Shown here: positions 46,619 to 55,616 of the stretch, one piece after another | Numbering within the stretch: the first letter of the stretch is position 1 | Layout of the letters: the number at the start of each line of letters is the position of its first letter | From: JAICQM01 sp963781555 | Lineage (GTDB): Bacteria; Chloroflexota; Limnocylindria; QHBO01 | NCBI GenBank assembly: GCA_963781555.1 | Contig: CAWAGB010000001.1 | Coordinates: 119,768-183,767, forward strand | Direction of reading: 5' to 3' | Length of the DNA: 64,000 bases | Position numbers and translations under genes: made by a program | Notes under the pieces: model-generated | The model's database searches: none | What the model was told of the DNA's origin: nothing | The model's input: the letters and a program-made list of their open reading frames with translations, nothing else

Positions 46619-47287
46619 CTAGGTTGGCGGCCCGTTTTCTTCGCCGTCACGGGCCGCGGCCATCGCCTCGGAGACCGCCTGCTCGGCCGCGGTGCCGTCC
46701 GCGAGTCCGGCAATGGTGCCCTCCACGTCCTCGGCGCTGCGGTTCTGGCTCAGCTTTGCCTTCGCCTCGAGGCGCTCGATGACCAGCTCGAGGCCCACGA
46801 TGGCGCGGAGCTGGCCGGTGACGTAGTCCTCCGGCGCATCGGTCAGTGCCCATGGATCCTCGCGTCCCGCCTCATGCCGATCCACCAGCCGCGCGACGTG
46901 CGGCCGGAGCCACTCCGGTTCGTGCCGCGTGGTCAGCGTCCCCTGCGCCTGGACCGTCACGTAGTTCCAGGTCGGGACGACCTTGCCGGTGCGGCGCTTC
47001 TCCTCGTACCAGGCAGGCGAGACGTAGGCGTCCGGCCCGTCGAACACGGCCAGGGCCAGTCCGCCAGCCGTCTCCACGTCCCGCCACTGCGGGTTGCCGC
47101 GCGCGAGGTGGCCGCGCAGGGTGCCGTGCGGCCCGTCGTCCGGGTCGAACAGCATCGGCAGGATGCTCGCCCTGAATCCGTCCGGACCGATGGTCACCAG
47201 CGTGGCCGGCACGTGGCTGCACAGCTCGGCGAGCAGCGCGGCGGGGTCGGCAACCTCGAACCGATGGTGCCCAGGTTGGTAGAGCAT
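46619..47287 (-). CDS. PaiB-like FMN-binding negative regulator
   Basis: A 222-residue split-barrel flavoprotein of the PaiB family. LAELCSHVPATLVTIG, LRGHLARGNPQWRDVE, VSPAWYEEKRRTGKVVPTWN and VIERLEAKAKLSQNRS are typical. PaiB in Bacillus acts on degradative-enzyme and sporulation genes. The role here is unknown. The ATG at 47287 is 6 nt after TATCCT, which supports this start over an upstream in-frame one. Confidence 0.88.
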   Translation of the reverse strand: MLYQPGHHRFEVADPAALLAELCSHVPATLVTIGPDGFRASILPMLFDPDDGPHGTLRGHLARGNPQWRDVETAGGLALAVFDGPDAYVSPAWYEEKRRTGKVVPTWNYVTVQAQGTLTTRHEPEWLRPHVARLVDRHEAGREDPWALTDAPEDYVTGQLRAIVGLELVIERLEAKAKLSQNRSAEDVEGTIAGLADGTAAEQAVSEAMAAARDGEENGPPT

Positions 47288-47293
47288 GCCGCG

Positions 47294-47299
47294 AGGATA
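47294..47299 (-). promoter_or_regulatory. Putative -10 box TATCCT of the PaiB gene
   Basis: TATCCT on the minus strand ends 6 nt before the ATG at 47287. Confidence 0.5.
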
Positions 47300-47370
47300 A
47301 TCGCGCCACGGGGTAGGGAGGTTCACAACGCGCGGGGTGCCACGCGGCGCGAGTTTGCCACGGAGCGGTT

Positions 47371-47468
47371 CTAACGGCCAACGAGGGCCGTCCCGGCGGC
47401 CGTCCTATTCCGCCACCCGACTACATCGCGCAACGTGGAGCCGAATTCGGTCGCCCGATGGCCGTTAG
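47371..47468. repeat. Palindromic element B, copy 3
   Basis: 98 bp, CTAACGGCCAACG at the left and GATGGCCGTTAG at the right. Lies between two minus-strand genes (PaiB and MFS). Confidence 0.65.
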
Positions 47469-47510
47469 GAGCGCTGGACGGAAAACGTCGGCGACGGCTC
47501 AACGTCGCAG

Positions 47511-48680
47511 TCAGGTCGCGGCCCGCGCCCCCTGGCCGCTGGCCACGATCAGGGTCCCGACCGCCCCGACGAGCGGGACGAGGCCCACCGTGAGGAATGC
47601 CACCGGGATGTCGGCCGCATCGACGACGAGTCCCATCAGCAGCGGCCCGCCGCCAAAGGCCAGGTCCAAGAAGATGCTCACCGTCCCGAATGCCGCGCCG
47701 CGCTCGGCGGGCCGGACGCGGGCCATCATGGCGGCGAAGAAGGCTGGGGTGAGAAACGCCACCCCGACCGCCATGATCGCGGCGCCAACCATCAGCCCAG
47801 CGACGCTGCGCTCGAGCCCGGTGATGGCCATGCCCGCCGCCACCGCGAGCAGCGCGACGCCCGCCAATCGGTATGCCGGCACCCGGTCGGGCAGCCGCGC
47901 GAAGAGGACGCGGCAGCCCACCACGACCAGCCCGAACACCAGGAGCACGGGGCCCGACGCGGCCATGCCCAGGTCCCCGCGGCCGTAGATCGGTACGAAG
48001 GCCAGGAAGCCGGCCATCGCGGCGACGCCTGCGAACAGACCGATCGACTGCCACACCACCCCGCGGTGGATCAGCACGAACGGCTGGTCCGCGCCCGGCT
48101 CCGCGCGCCCGGTGAGCGGCAGCCGCCACGAGACGACCGCGGCAACCAGCGCCAGCGACGCGGCCCCGGCCCATGCCAGCTCGTAGCCGCCGGTGCCGAG
48201 CAGCCACTCCCCGACGACCGGCCCCAGGGCGATGCCGCCATAGAGCGCCAGCGAGTTGAAGCTCAGCGCCTCGCCCGCGCGACCCGGCGGCGCGAGGTCG
48301 GCAAGCATCGCGAAGCCCGCCACGAAGAAGAGCGCCTCTGCCACGCCCAGCACCAGGCGCAACGCGATCAGCACCGCGAGATCGGTGGTCAGGATGTGCG
48401 CCGCGATGCCCACTGCGGCCAGAAGCGCACCGGCGACGAGCAGTGGCCGCCGCCCGAACCGGTCCGCCGCGCGCCCGCTCCACGGTCGCAACAGGAGCGC
48501 GGTGACACTGAACGCGCCGATCGCGATCCCCACCCCCACCGGATCCGCCCCCAGCGGTCCCTCCGCGAAGAGCGGCGTCACCTGGATCAGGATGCCGGCA
48601 GCCACGAAGTAGGCGAGGTCGGCGAGCGCCAGCGCGACGAACGGGCCGGTGAAGAGGCGCTCGGGAGGGTGGCTGCCCAT
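47511..48680 (-). CDS. MFS transporter
   Basis: A 389-residue twelve-helix exporter-type major facilitator. GRAADRFGRRPLLVAGALLA is the loop 2-3 signature. RLVLGVAEALFFVAGFAMLA and ARVRPAERGAAFGTVSIFLD are further family marks. Substrate unknown. The ATG follows GACAAT by 8 nt. Confidence 0.87.
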   Translation of the reverse strand: MGSHPPERLFTGPFVALALADLAYFVAAGILIQVTPLFAEGPLGADPVGVGIAIGAFSVTALLLRPWSGRAADRFGRRPLLVAGALLAAVGIAAHILTTDLAVLIALRLVLGVAEALFFVAGFAMLADLAPPGRAGEALSFNSLALYGGIALGPVVGEWLLGTGGYELAWAGAASLALVAAVVSWRLPLTGRAEPGADQPFVLIHRGVVWQSIGLFAGVAAMAGFLAFVPIYGRGDLGMAASGPVLLVFGLVVVGCRVLFARLPDRVPAYRLAGVALLAVAAGMAITGLERSVAGLMVGAAIMAVGVAFLTPAFFAAMMARVRPAERGAAFGTVSIFLDLAFGGGPLLMGLVVDAADIPVAFLTVGLVPLVGAVGTLIVASGQGARAAT

Positions 48681-48688
48681 GGGCCGCC

Positions 48689-48694
48689 ATTGTC
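48689..48694 (-). promoter_or_regulatory. Putative -10 box GACAAT
   Basis: GACAAT on the minus strand ends 8 nt before the MFS ATG at 48680. Confidence 0.35.
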
Positions 48695-48736
48695 GCGCGG
48701 CGCACAAGCAGCGTCGCCCGCGCGGTTGCCGGGGGT

Positions 48737-48860
48737 GGGAGTATCGGCGACCCAATTGCGCAATTCCCACCCCTCGGGAGCCACGGACAGGCTGCAGCGC
48801 CCCTGCTTGACCGATGCTCCCGCCCCGCGCAGAAACTGCAAGCCACTGTCCGATACTCCC
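48737..48860 (+). repeat. Palindromic element A, copy 3 (124 bp)
   Basis: Starts GGGAGTATCGG and ends CCGATACTCCC, with TTGACCGATGCTCCCG in the right interior. It lies in the 342-bp divergent region between the MFS gene and the next plus-strand gene. The rest of this region (48861-49022) holds a TACGAT box near 48982 and no gene. Confidence 0.82.
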
Positions 48861-49022
48861 GCCCCCGCAAGGGCGACCGGCCTACCCCGACGCGCCCGCC
48901 TCGTCCCCGGGAACGGGTGGTGGCGTCGCCCGTAGCGCATCGGTCCATCATGCTCACTGGCGGGAACGGAGCAGCGGCGGGGTACGATCCGCATCCGGTC
49001 CATCCGCAGGGAGAAGCAACAC

Positions 49023-49467
49023 ATGTCCGGCGTGGATTTCAGCACCGATGATCTCCTGGACCAGGCCCGTGGCAACCAGACGGCGATCTGGTACCTCGCC
49101 GTGCGGCGCGCGCGCGAGCTCGACGGCACCGTCGACGAGTGGGCGCAGTACGTGGCCGATGACTTCGCTCCCAGCTGGGACGAGATGGGCGTGGCGGCTT
49201 CCGCGCTCGAGGTGGCGCGCGGCGCGGCGCTCAACATGGCGACGACCGCCGACATGACGCCCACCGATCTCGAGGGCGACGATGACCGCGCCACCCTCAC
49301 CTGCGACGGGCCCGAGCAGGAGTGGCTCGACGGGACGGGCGTCGCGCTCGAGGACCTCGACCGGGTCAACGAGGTGCTCTTCAGCGCGATCGCCGACCGC
49401 CGCGGGCCTCGCCTTCTCGCAGGAGCGCACCGGCTCCACGCTGCGGATGACGTTCTCGCGCGGATGA
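49023..49467 (+). CDS. Hypothetical soluble protein (one frameshift)
   Basis: A 147-residue acidic protein: VDFSTDDLLDQARGNQTAIW, ADDFAPSWDEMGV, ALEDLDRVNEVLFSAIADRR. An extra G in a run near 49404 shifts the frame. Without it the protein ends GLAFSQERTGSTLRMTFSRG and stops at 49467. Read uncorrected, the frame runs on and fuses to the next gene. Function unknown. ATG with GGGAGAA upstream. Confidence 0.65.
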
Positions 49468-49841
49468 CGGTGGCAGGTCTCCTGGCGGCCCTGGCGCTCG
49501 GCGTGCTCACGCTCTTCCAGCTGGGGCTGGCGGCGGGGATGCCATGGGGCGCGGCGGCGTGGGGTGGGCAGAACCCTGGCGTCCTGCCGATGCGGTTCCG
49601 TGTCGCCAGCGCCTTCGCGGGGTTGGTGCTCTACCCGCTGCTGATCGCGGTGGTGCTGGGCGCCGCAGGGTTCATTGGGGCGTGGCTGCCGTTCGACTCC
49701 GCCATGGTCATGTGGGTCCTGGCCGCGTTCTTCGCGCTCGGTGTCGTCATGAATGCCGTCTCGCGCTCCCCGATCGAGCGCATCTGGAGCCCCGTGTCGG
49801 CGGTGCTGGCGATCTGCTGCGCGGTGATCGCCCTGGGCTGA
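49464..49841 (+). CDS. Small integral membrane protein
   Basis: A 125-residue protein with four hydrophobic segments (VAGLLAALALGVLTLFQLGL; FAGLVLYPLLIAVVLGAAGF; MVMWVLAAFFALGVVM; VSAVLAICCAVIALG). Its ATG overlaps the stop of the corrected upstream gene (ATGA), so the two form an operon. Function unknown. Confidence 0.62.
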   Translation: MTVAGLLAALALGVLTLFQLGLAAGMPWGAAAWGGQNPGVLPMRFRVASAFAGLVLYPLLIAVVLGAAGFIGAWLPFDSAMVMWVLAAFFALGVVMNAVSRSPIERIWSPVSAVLAICCAVIALG

Positions 49842-49862
49842 CCCGCGCGGCCTGCGCCCGGC

Positions 49863-49986
49863 GGGAGTATCGGCCACCCGATTGCGGAACTTGCGCCCAC
49901 CGGGAGCGCCGGACAGGCTGCGGGCCGTCTTCTTGACCGATGCTCCCGCCCCACGCAGAAACCGCAACTGACTGTCCGATACTCCC
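49863..49986 (+). repeat. Palindromic element A, copy 4 (124 bp)
   Basis: Starts GGGAGTATCGG, ends CCGATACTCCC. GACCGATGCTCCCG sits in the right interior. Lies between convergent gene ends, 23 bp before the helicase stop. Confidence 0.82.
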
Positions 49987-50009
49987 AGCGCGTGGTAACC
50001 GACCCGGGA

Positions 50010-51719
50010 TCAGGGGCCGCCCAGGCTCGGACCGAGCGACGCCGAGGCCAGCACGACCAGGTGGGCACGCGCCCGCGTGGCGCCCACGTACAGCAGCCCC
50101 CGCAGCTCCTCCTCGCCCACCCGCTCGTCGATCTCCGCGAGCACCACCACGGCCGACTCGAGCCCCTTGTACCGGAAGATGCTCGCGACCCGCACCTGCC
50201 CGCCCTTGGTGGGCGGCGGCAGGACGGAGCCCTCAGGCCCGTACTCCGGCATCAGCGTGTACGGCCACGCCGCAACCGGCGAGCCGTCAACGGACATGAG
50301 CCACGACGAGCGGGGTGAGCGCGGCGTCAGCACCACGACATCCCGTGCCGGCACCTTCCCCGCGTCGATGATCCGCCGCAGCACGCCACCCAGGACGCGG
50401 CGCGCGTCCTCGGCGGAGCCATCGGTATAGGTGAACACCTCGACCCGTTGACCGTCCGGCCCCACGGAAACGGACGCAGGGGCATCGGGCGCGGGAACGG
50501 CATACGCCGCCGCGAACTCGTGAATGGACCGGGTGCAGCGTCGGTCCTCGGAGAGGTAGAAGGTGGGTGGCGCCTCGGGCATGACGACGCCCAGCTCACT
50601 TGGCTCACGCGCGTGGTAGAGGTCCTGGTTGGCGTCACCGAACACGTAGACGATGCCGTGCTCGCGGTCGCGCAGCAGGTCCAGCAGCGGAATCCACCAC
50701 ACGCTGTCGATGTCCTGGCCCTCGTCGACCACGATCGCGTCGTACCGATGCGCCGGCAGCTTCCCGAGCGCGCGGTCCAGGATGTCGGGGAGGCCGTCGA
50801 AGTAGGCCGCGTCGTGCGCCGGCTGACGGACCGATGAGCCCCGCCTCCTGCCCCAGCGTCTCCGCCAGCCGATGGAAGGTCGAGACCGTGATCCCGGGGA
50901 GCTGCCCGACGGTCGCGGCCAGGTGCTCGGCGAGCGGCCGGTTGAAGCAGGTGAGGAGCACGTCCATGCCCTGCGCCGCGAGGCGTCGGGCCTTCTCGGC
51001 GGCGAGCAGCGTCTTGCCCGAGCCCGCGACGCCCAGCACGAGCGCGCGACGCTGCGCGCTGAGCATGTCCAGGGCGCCGAACTGCTGCCCCGACAGCGCG
51101 ATCCGCTCCTCGTCGGCGGCCAGCCCGCGCGACCAGCGGGGAGGGGATCTCGAGCGGTCGCGGCGAGCAGCTGTCCAGCGCCTCGAGGCCGGCCACGGTG
51201 AGTGGCGCTCCCTCCGCCGCCGCGTCGCCCGAGCGGCTCCACCAGTCCCAGATCGCCTCGACGCGCGCGCCGGCCGTGGCCAGGTCGTCGTGGTCGATCA
51301 CGATCTCGCGCGGCCCGTCGGCGGTCATCGCCCCGTCGTAGGCGGAATCGGGCAGGCCGACGGCGCGCGCGAATCGCACCGATGCCGACGGCCAGGCGGG
51401 CAGCTCCTCGCACTTGCGCCGCAGGCCGTGCATCTCGCGCGTGACCTGCGCGAACGGGTCCTTGATGCTGGTGGCGTGCCCGTTGCGGTCGACGCGACTC
51501 CCATCGGTCCGGCCGATGCGCCGGACGCCGCCCGCCCTTGACCTCGATCGACCATCACGCCCGAGCCGGGATGGGCGAGCACGAGGTCCGCCTCGCCATC
51601 CTGCCGGCTCGTCGCCCGGGCGCTTCTCGAGCCACGCGACGTTGCGGTAGATGCGCCAGGGCGGGCGTGAGGTCGCGCTCCAGCGCGCTCGCCAGCCGTT
51701 CCTCCCCCGCCGATCTCAT
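50010..51719 (-). CDS. NERD-domain superfamily 1 helicase (several frameshifts)
   Basis: Predicted nuclease-related helicase. The N-terminal region carries a NERD-like core (HPGSGVMV followed by a Lys-Gly-Gly segment, HATSIKDPFAQVTREMHGL) in shifted frames. The helicase core follows: LVLGVAGSGKTLLAAEKARR, VSTFHRLAETLG, IVVDEGQDIDSVWW, VFGDANQDLYHAREPS, VLTPRSPRSSW, ASIFRYKGLESAVVVLAEID and LRGLLYVGATRARAHLVVL. About six shifts lie between 50830 and 51690. Reconstructed length is about 570 residues. Its ATG overlaps the vapC stop. Confidence 0.8.
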
Positions 51720-52117
51720 GCCGGAGCGACCACCATCAGGCCCGCGGCCCGGGCCGCATCGGCTAGTCGCGCGTCGTAGGTGACGAAGGCGTCGAGCGCT
51801 GCGCCGAGCGACAGCGCCGAAGCGAGATGGATGGCATCCAGCGCGCGCAACGAAGGTGGAGCGAGCGAGGAGGCCGACGCCGAAATGTCATCATCCAGAT
51901 CGACTAGGGCCACGCCGTTGAACACCTCGACCACGGTATCGACGAGTTCCGCGCTCGCCCGTCCGCGACGCATCAGCGCCCGACCGACCTCAACGAAGGC
52001 CACCCGAGAGGTGAGCTGTGCGTCATAGCCCGCCAGATGCTCCCGCAGCGCATCCGATTCACGCTCCGGCGTCCCGAGCTTCACGAGCGCGGACGCGTCG
52101 AGGTAGCACGCCGTCAC
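51716..52117 (-). CDS. vapC: VapC-like PIN-domain toxin
   Basis: A 133-residue PIN ribonuclease. Active-site acids are in CYLDASALVKL, VAFVEVGRAL, ALDAIHLASAL and FVTYDARLADAA. It is expected to cleave RNA when free of antitoxin. GTG start overlaps the antitoxin stop (GTGA). The stop overlaps the NERD-helicase start. Confidence 0.9.
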   Translation of the reverse strand: MTACYLDASALVKLGTPERESDALREHLAGYDAQLTSRVAFVEVGRALMRRGRASAELVDTVVEVFNGVALVDLDDDISASASSLAPPSLRALDAIHLASALSLGAALDAFVTYDARLADAARAAGLMVVAPA

Positions 52118-52443
52118 CGGGGATCCTCGTCGCGCATCTCCTGGAGGATCTCCGAAAGGCTGCGTCCGCCTTCCGGAAGCTTCACCGGAGGGGGAAGCTC
52201 GCTCCACGGGCGCTTGGCGGGGGTGATCCGGCCGTCCGCGATCATCTGCTCGATGATCGACTTCGGCCGCTCCGCCAGTGGCGTCAGGCGCGCCACCGGC
52301 TCACCGCGCTCGGTGACCTCGTAGGCCTTGCCCTCCTCGCGCACGCGGCGCAGGTAGACCGATAGGTTCTGCCGCAGCTCGCGAACTCCCACGCGATCCG
52401 GCTTCGGCGTCCTGGCGATGCATGTAGCACAACGGTAGCACAT
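52114..52443 (-). CDS. vapB: Phd/VapB-like antitoxin
   Basis: Antitoxin partner of the PIN toxin, Phd/YefM type: RVGVRELRQNLSVYLRRV, YEVTERGEPVARLTPL, then an unstructured toxin-binding tail (SELPPPVKLPEGGRSLSEIL). ATG 52443 gives 109 residues, but it lies at the edge of a direct-repeat operator. A GTG at 52392 (92 residues, beginning VGVRELRQ) fits family starts better. Confidence 0.85.
   Translation of the reverse strand: MCYRCATCIARTPKPDRVGVRELRQNLSVYLRRVREEGKAYEVTERGEPVARLTPLAERPKSIIEQMIADGRITPAKRPWSELPPPVKLPEGGRSLSEILQEMRDEDPR
52424..52442 (-). promoter_or_regulatory. Probable vapBC operator (direct repeats)
   Basis: Two copies of GTAGCACA (52424-52431 and 52435-52442) 11 bp apart, one helical turn. 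TGTGCTAC direct repeats of this kind are typical autoregulatory sites of Phd-type antitoxins. Confidence 0.6.
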
Positions 52444-52752
52444 CGTGGGTTGACTCCTCCGCGGCGCCCCCGCCCTCCGGCCGCCGATGTTGCGCGTGGC
52501 GCGATATCGCCAAGGCCGCCGTTCCCTCACGTGACCGATACGGCGATCGGGCCACCCCTGGTCCGCCGCCGTGGTCACCTTGGGGAAAGGCCTGACCAAT
52601 GGAAGAGGGTTCGTTCGCCGTAACAACCGCTGGAGGGCAACTGGCGCAGGCGGCGCCACGGGCGAGCACCACCTCCACTCGACCAAAGCCGTTCCTCATC
52701 TGACCCCGGCGTGCTGATCGGCACGCGCCTCCGGCCCCTCCTCACCCCCTCC
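52444..52752. other. Intergenic region without a recognised gene
   Basis: 309 bp between vapB and the NERD protein gene. It contains a GTGACC...GGTCAC inverted pair near 52530-52575 with imperfect arms that resembles, but does not clearly belong to, element C. No protein-like frame was seen. Confidence 0.5.
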
Positions 52753-53640
52753 TCACTCCCTCCAGGGACGGGTCCCCCGACACTTCGGGAATTGAGAACA
52801 CCCGAGGAATGCCTCGCCATGGCGGTTGTGCCGCTGGACCATCTCGTTCCCGCAGCGCGGACAGGCGGCCAGCACCGGCTCGGGCGCCGCAGGCGGCGCA
52901 ACGGGTCGAACCGGCAGGCGTGGACCTGGCTCGCGCACCATCGGGCGAAGCGCCGCTTCAAGGATGTCGGCTACCTGGGACACGTCATCCGGCTCGAGCA
53001 CCGTCGCCCACCCCTCGATGGCTCGGCGCAGCCCCCGCCCACCCATCGTCAGCGCGATACCCCGCGGCGAGCCCATGAACAGGGAGGGATCTGCCCGTTG
53101 GACGAAGAGGACGGGCTCGACCGGTACATCGGTCCATCCGTTGGCATCCAGCACCGCACGAATTGCCGATACCTGGCCGCGCACCTGCTCCGCCATGTGC
53201 GTGTTGCGCCCGCGGAAATAAACCTCGTCGTCGCGGATCCGCATCTCGCCGGTGAGCCGCTTCGACTCGACGACGGTCACGCCAGTCGGACCGATGACGA
53301 CGTGATCGATGTTGGCTCGGGAGCCCGGGATCCGCCGGTCATGGAGGAGCTCGTAGCCGTCCGGGAGCCGCTCAAGCTCCTCCTCCGTCAGCGATTCGCC
53401 CTTGGCCCCGATGCCCCATGCGCGCACGTGGTTGGGCTCGAGCCATGCCTTGAGGAACGCCACGAGCAGCAGCACCGCCACGACCCATAGATCCAGCGGC
53501 TTCGGCAACTGCCAAGACACCACCGCGAGGGCGATGCCCATGAGCATCACGTACAGCACCGCGCGCTGTAGGCGCCCGGAACGATGCTTCTCGCGCCCGC
53601 GTTCGTATCGGGCTCGGGCCGATCCCCCCGCGCGACTCAC
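52753..53640 (-). CDS. Membrane-anchored NERD-domain protein with topoisomerase-type zinc ribbon
   Basis: A 295-residue protein. One or two transmembrane helices (residues 27-65) precede a NERD domain: LHDRRIPGSRANIDHVVIG, VTVVESKRLTGEM, with the acid and Glu-x-Lys expected of the nuclease fold. The C terminus is a four-Cys zinc ribbon (CPRCGNEMVQR, FLGCSQFPKCRGTRP). NERD proteins are linked to DNA processing, but this one is uncharacterised. It overlaps the upstream small gene by 4 bp. Confidence 0.85.
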   Translation of the reverse strand: MSRAGGSARARYERGREKHRSGRLQRAVLYVMLMGIALAVVSWQLPKPLDLWVVAVLLLVAFLKAWLEPNHVRAWGIGAKGESLTEEELERLPDGYELLHDRRIPGSRANIDHVVIGPTGVTVVESKRLTGEMRIRDDEVYFRGRNTHMAEQVRGQVSAIRAVLDANGWTDVPVEPVLFVQRADPSLFMGSPRGIALTMGGRGLRRAIEGWATVLEPDDVSQVADILEAALRPMVREPGPRLPVRPVAPPAAPEPVLAACPRCGNEMVQRHNRHGEAFLGCSQFPKCRGTRPWRE

Positions 53641-53966
53641 CGGGCCGCGACGCTCCCGCAGTCGACCCAGACCACCTGCGCCAAGCCATCCATCGGTCGA
53701 ACGCCGAAGGTGATGCCGTCGACCGATGACTCCGGTGGCAGGCAGTCAGGCTGCCCCGCCTGACGCCAACTCCCGTCCGTGCCGCGCCATCGGGTCGAGC
53801 CAGCGAACAGGAAGTCGTGGTCCCCGACGATGGCCGTCCCCTCACCGCTCGCTGACACGTCGATGCGCCCAACCTCGGTGCGCGTGCCTCCCAGGAACGT
53901 CGCCGCGCCCAATCCGATGGCCACGCCGACGACGAGGATCGCCACCAGCTGGACGGTGCGCGACAT
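53637..53966 (-). CDS. Small exported or membrane-anchored hypothetical protein
   Basis: A 109-residue protein with an N-terminal hydrophobic helix (VQLVAILVVGVAIGLGAATF) and an outer domain with two Cys (DCLPPESS, VVWVDCGS), possibly disulfide-bonded. First gene of a two-gene operon with the NERD protein. Confidence 0.68.
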   Translation of the reverse strand: MSRTVQLVAILVVGVAIGLGAATFLGGTRTEVGRIDVSASGEGTAIVGDHDFLFAGSTRWRGTDGSWRQAGQPDCLPPESSVDGITFGVRPMDGLAQVVWVDCGSVAAR

Positions 53967-54061
53967 GACGGTCCCTCCCTGCGCGGTCGCCGTGCGGCGA
54001 CCCGAGCCACGATTGTCGTCGCGGCGTCAACCAGCCGTCACCGCGCTGACTTGCCACCGGT

Positions 54062-54185
54062 GGGAGTATCGGCCCCCCGATTGCGGAATCTGCAGCTCAC
54101 GGGAGCCCCGGACAAGGAATCGCTGCCCAGCCTGTCCGCACCTCCCACCCGACGCAGAAAGCGCAACGGACTGTCCGATACTCCC
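54062..54185 (+). repeat. Palindromic element A, copy 5 (124 bp)
   Basis: Starts GGGAGTATCGG, ends CCGATACTCCC. The right interior reads CTGTCCGCACCTCCCACC instead of the octamer form. Lies in the divergent region between the small exported protein and the VWA gene. Confidence 0.8.
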
Positions 54186-54253
54186 GCGACACGCAACCTG
54201 TCACAACGCCCCCCGACACTCAACGCAATGAACGCAGAGGGGGGTCACCCGAG

Positions 54254-55523
54254 ATGACCGATTTCACCGCCCGCACCGACCGTGCCCTCGTCCGCGCGGG
54301 CGCGCGCTCCACGCGCTACGTCCTGCTCCAGCGCCACCGCGCCCAAGCGGCGCACGAAGAGGGCGCCGAAGCGCGCCGCCGGTCAACGTCGCGTTCGTCC
54401 TCGACCGATCCGGCTCCATGGCCGGCGAGAAGCTCGGCCTGGCGAAGTACGCCGTCGAGCGTGCCCTCACCGGCCTCGCGCCGAAGGACCGCTTCGCCAT
54501 CGTCACCTACGACGACCACATCGAGACGCGTCGTCAGCTCGTGCCTCGCCAGCGCCGGCCAACAAGACGAAGGCGCTGCTGCGGCTGCAGGACGTGGACG
54601 CCCGCGGCTCGACCGACCTGCACGGTGGCTGGACCGCCGGGCGCGGACGGCATCAAGGCGCACCTCACAGCCGATGGCGTGAACCGCTGCCTGCTCCTGA
54701 CCGATGGCCTCGCCAACCACGGCGTGACCGATGCAACCGCGCTGGCCGCGTTCGCGGCCGACCTGCGCGCCTCGAGCATCGGCACCAGCACGTTCGGCGT
54801 CGGGCAGGACTTCGACGAGACCCTGCTGACCGCCATCGCCGATGCCGGCGGCGGCCACTTCTACTTCATCGAGCGGCCGGAGCAGATCCCCGACTACATG
54901 ACCAGCGAGCTCGGCGAGCTGCTCGACACCGTGGCCCGCGAGGTGACCGTCGAGGTCAAGCACGCCCCGGAGCTCGAGATCGAGCCGTTCTCGCCGGTCG
55001 CGGCGGCGGTCGGCGTGCCGGGCATCCAGCGGCTGCTCATCGGCGACCTGGTCGTCGGTCAGAAGGTGGAGGTCGTCCTGCGCGTGCGCTTCCCGGACAT
55101 GCCGGAGGGGGCGCACACGACCGCGTTCTTCACCATCGGCGACCGCGACGGCGTGCTCAAGGCCGATGGCTGCACCCTCGCCTGGACACCACGACAGCCA
55201 TGCCGCCAACGATGACCAGCCGCGCGACCGCGACGTCGACCGCGCCGTGGCCGCCATCCATGCCGCGCGCGCCCGGACCGAGGCTGTCCGTCTCAACCGC
55301 CTTGGCGAGTAGCGCGGCGCGCGCCACGCCCTCCGGGGGGTGGCCCGACGCATCAGTGACTACGCCGGCTCGGACGCCACGCTGCAGGAGCTGTCGCGCC
55401 AGCCTCATCGCCGAGGAGCCGACGTTCTCGGCGCCGATGCCGGAGCTCGACCGCAAGCGCGCCCAGTTCGGCTCGGCCAACATCCAGCGCTCGCGCGACG
55501 TCGACGGCCAGGCGCGGCGGTAA
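54254..55523 (+). CDS. VWA-domain protein (several frameshifts)
   Basis: A von Willebrand factor A domain protein of about 420 residues. The MIDAS motif is VNVAFVLDRSGSMAGEKL (just after a shift near 54380), with Thr in ARGSTDLHGGW and Asp in LLLTDGLANHGVTD. After the VWA domain comes a beta-rich region (VTVEVKHAPELEIEPFSPV, VEVVLRVRFPDM) and a helical tail. No signal peptide. At least six shifts occur, but motifs are intact. Partner unknown. Confidence 0.78.
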
Positions 55524-55616
55524 TTCGTCGGCCGCCGATGCACGTCATCCGTTGTGCCGGGCGCCACCGCCCAGCTACCCTCCCGGCTATCGAACACGGG
55601 AGGAGGAGATGCGCCA

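Noticed and set aside
49023..49841. One 272-residue fusion protein
   Set aside because: A one-base correction gives two overlapping genes with natural ends, as described in the features.
52520..52580. A third copy of element C
   Set aside because: Only the GTGACC/GGTCAC core is shared. The conserved arms and interior block of the two true copies are missing.
44108..54185. Element A as simple transcription terminators
   Set aside because: Two of the five copies lie in divergent promoter regions, all five have the same orientation, and none has a T tract.
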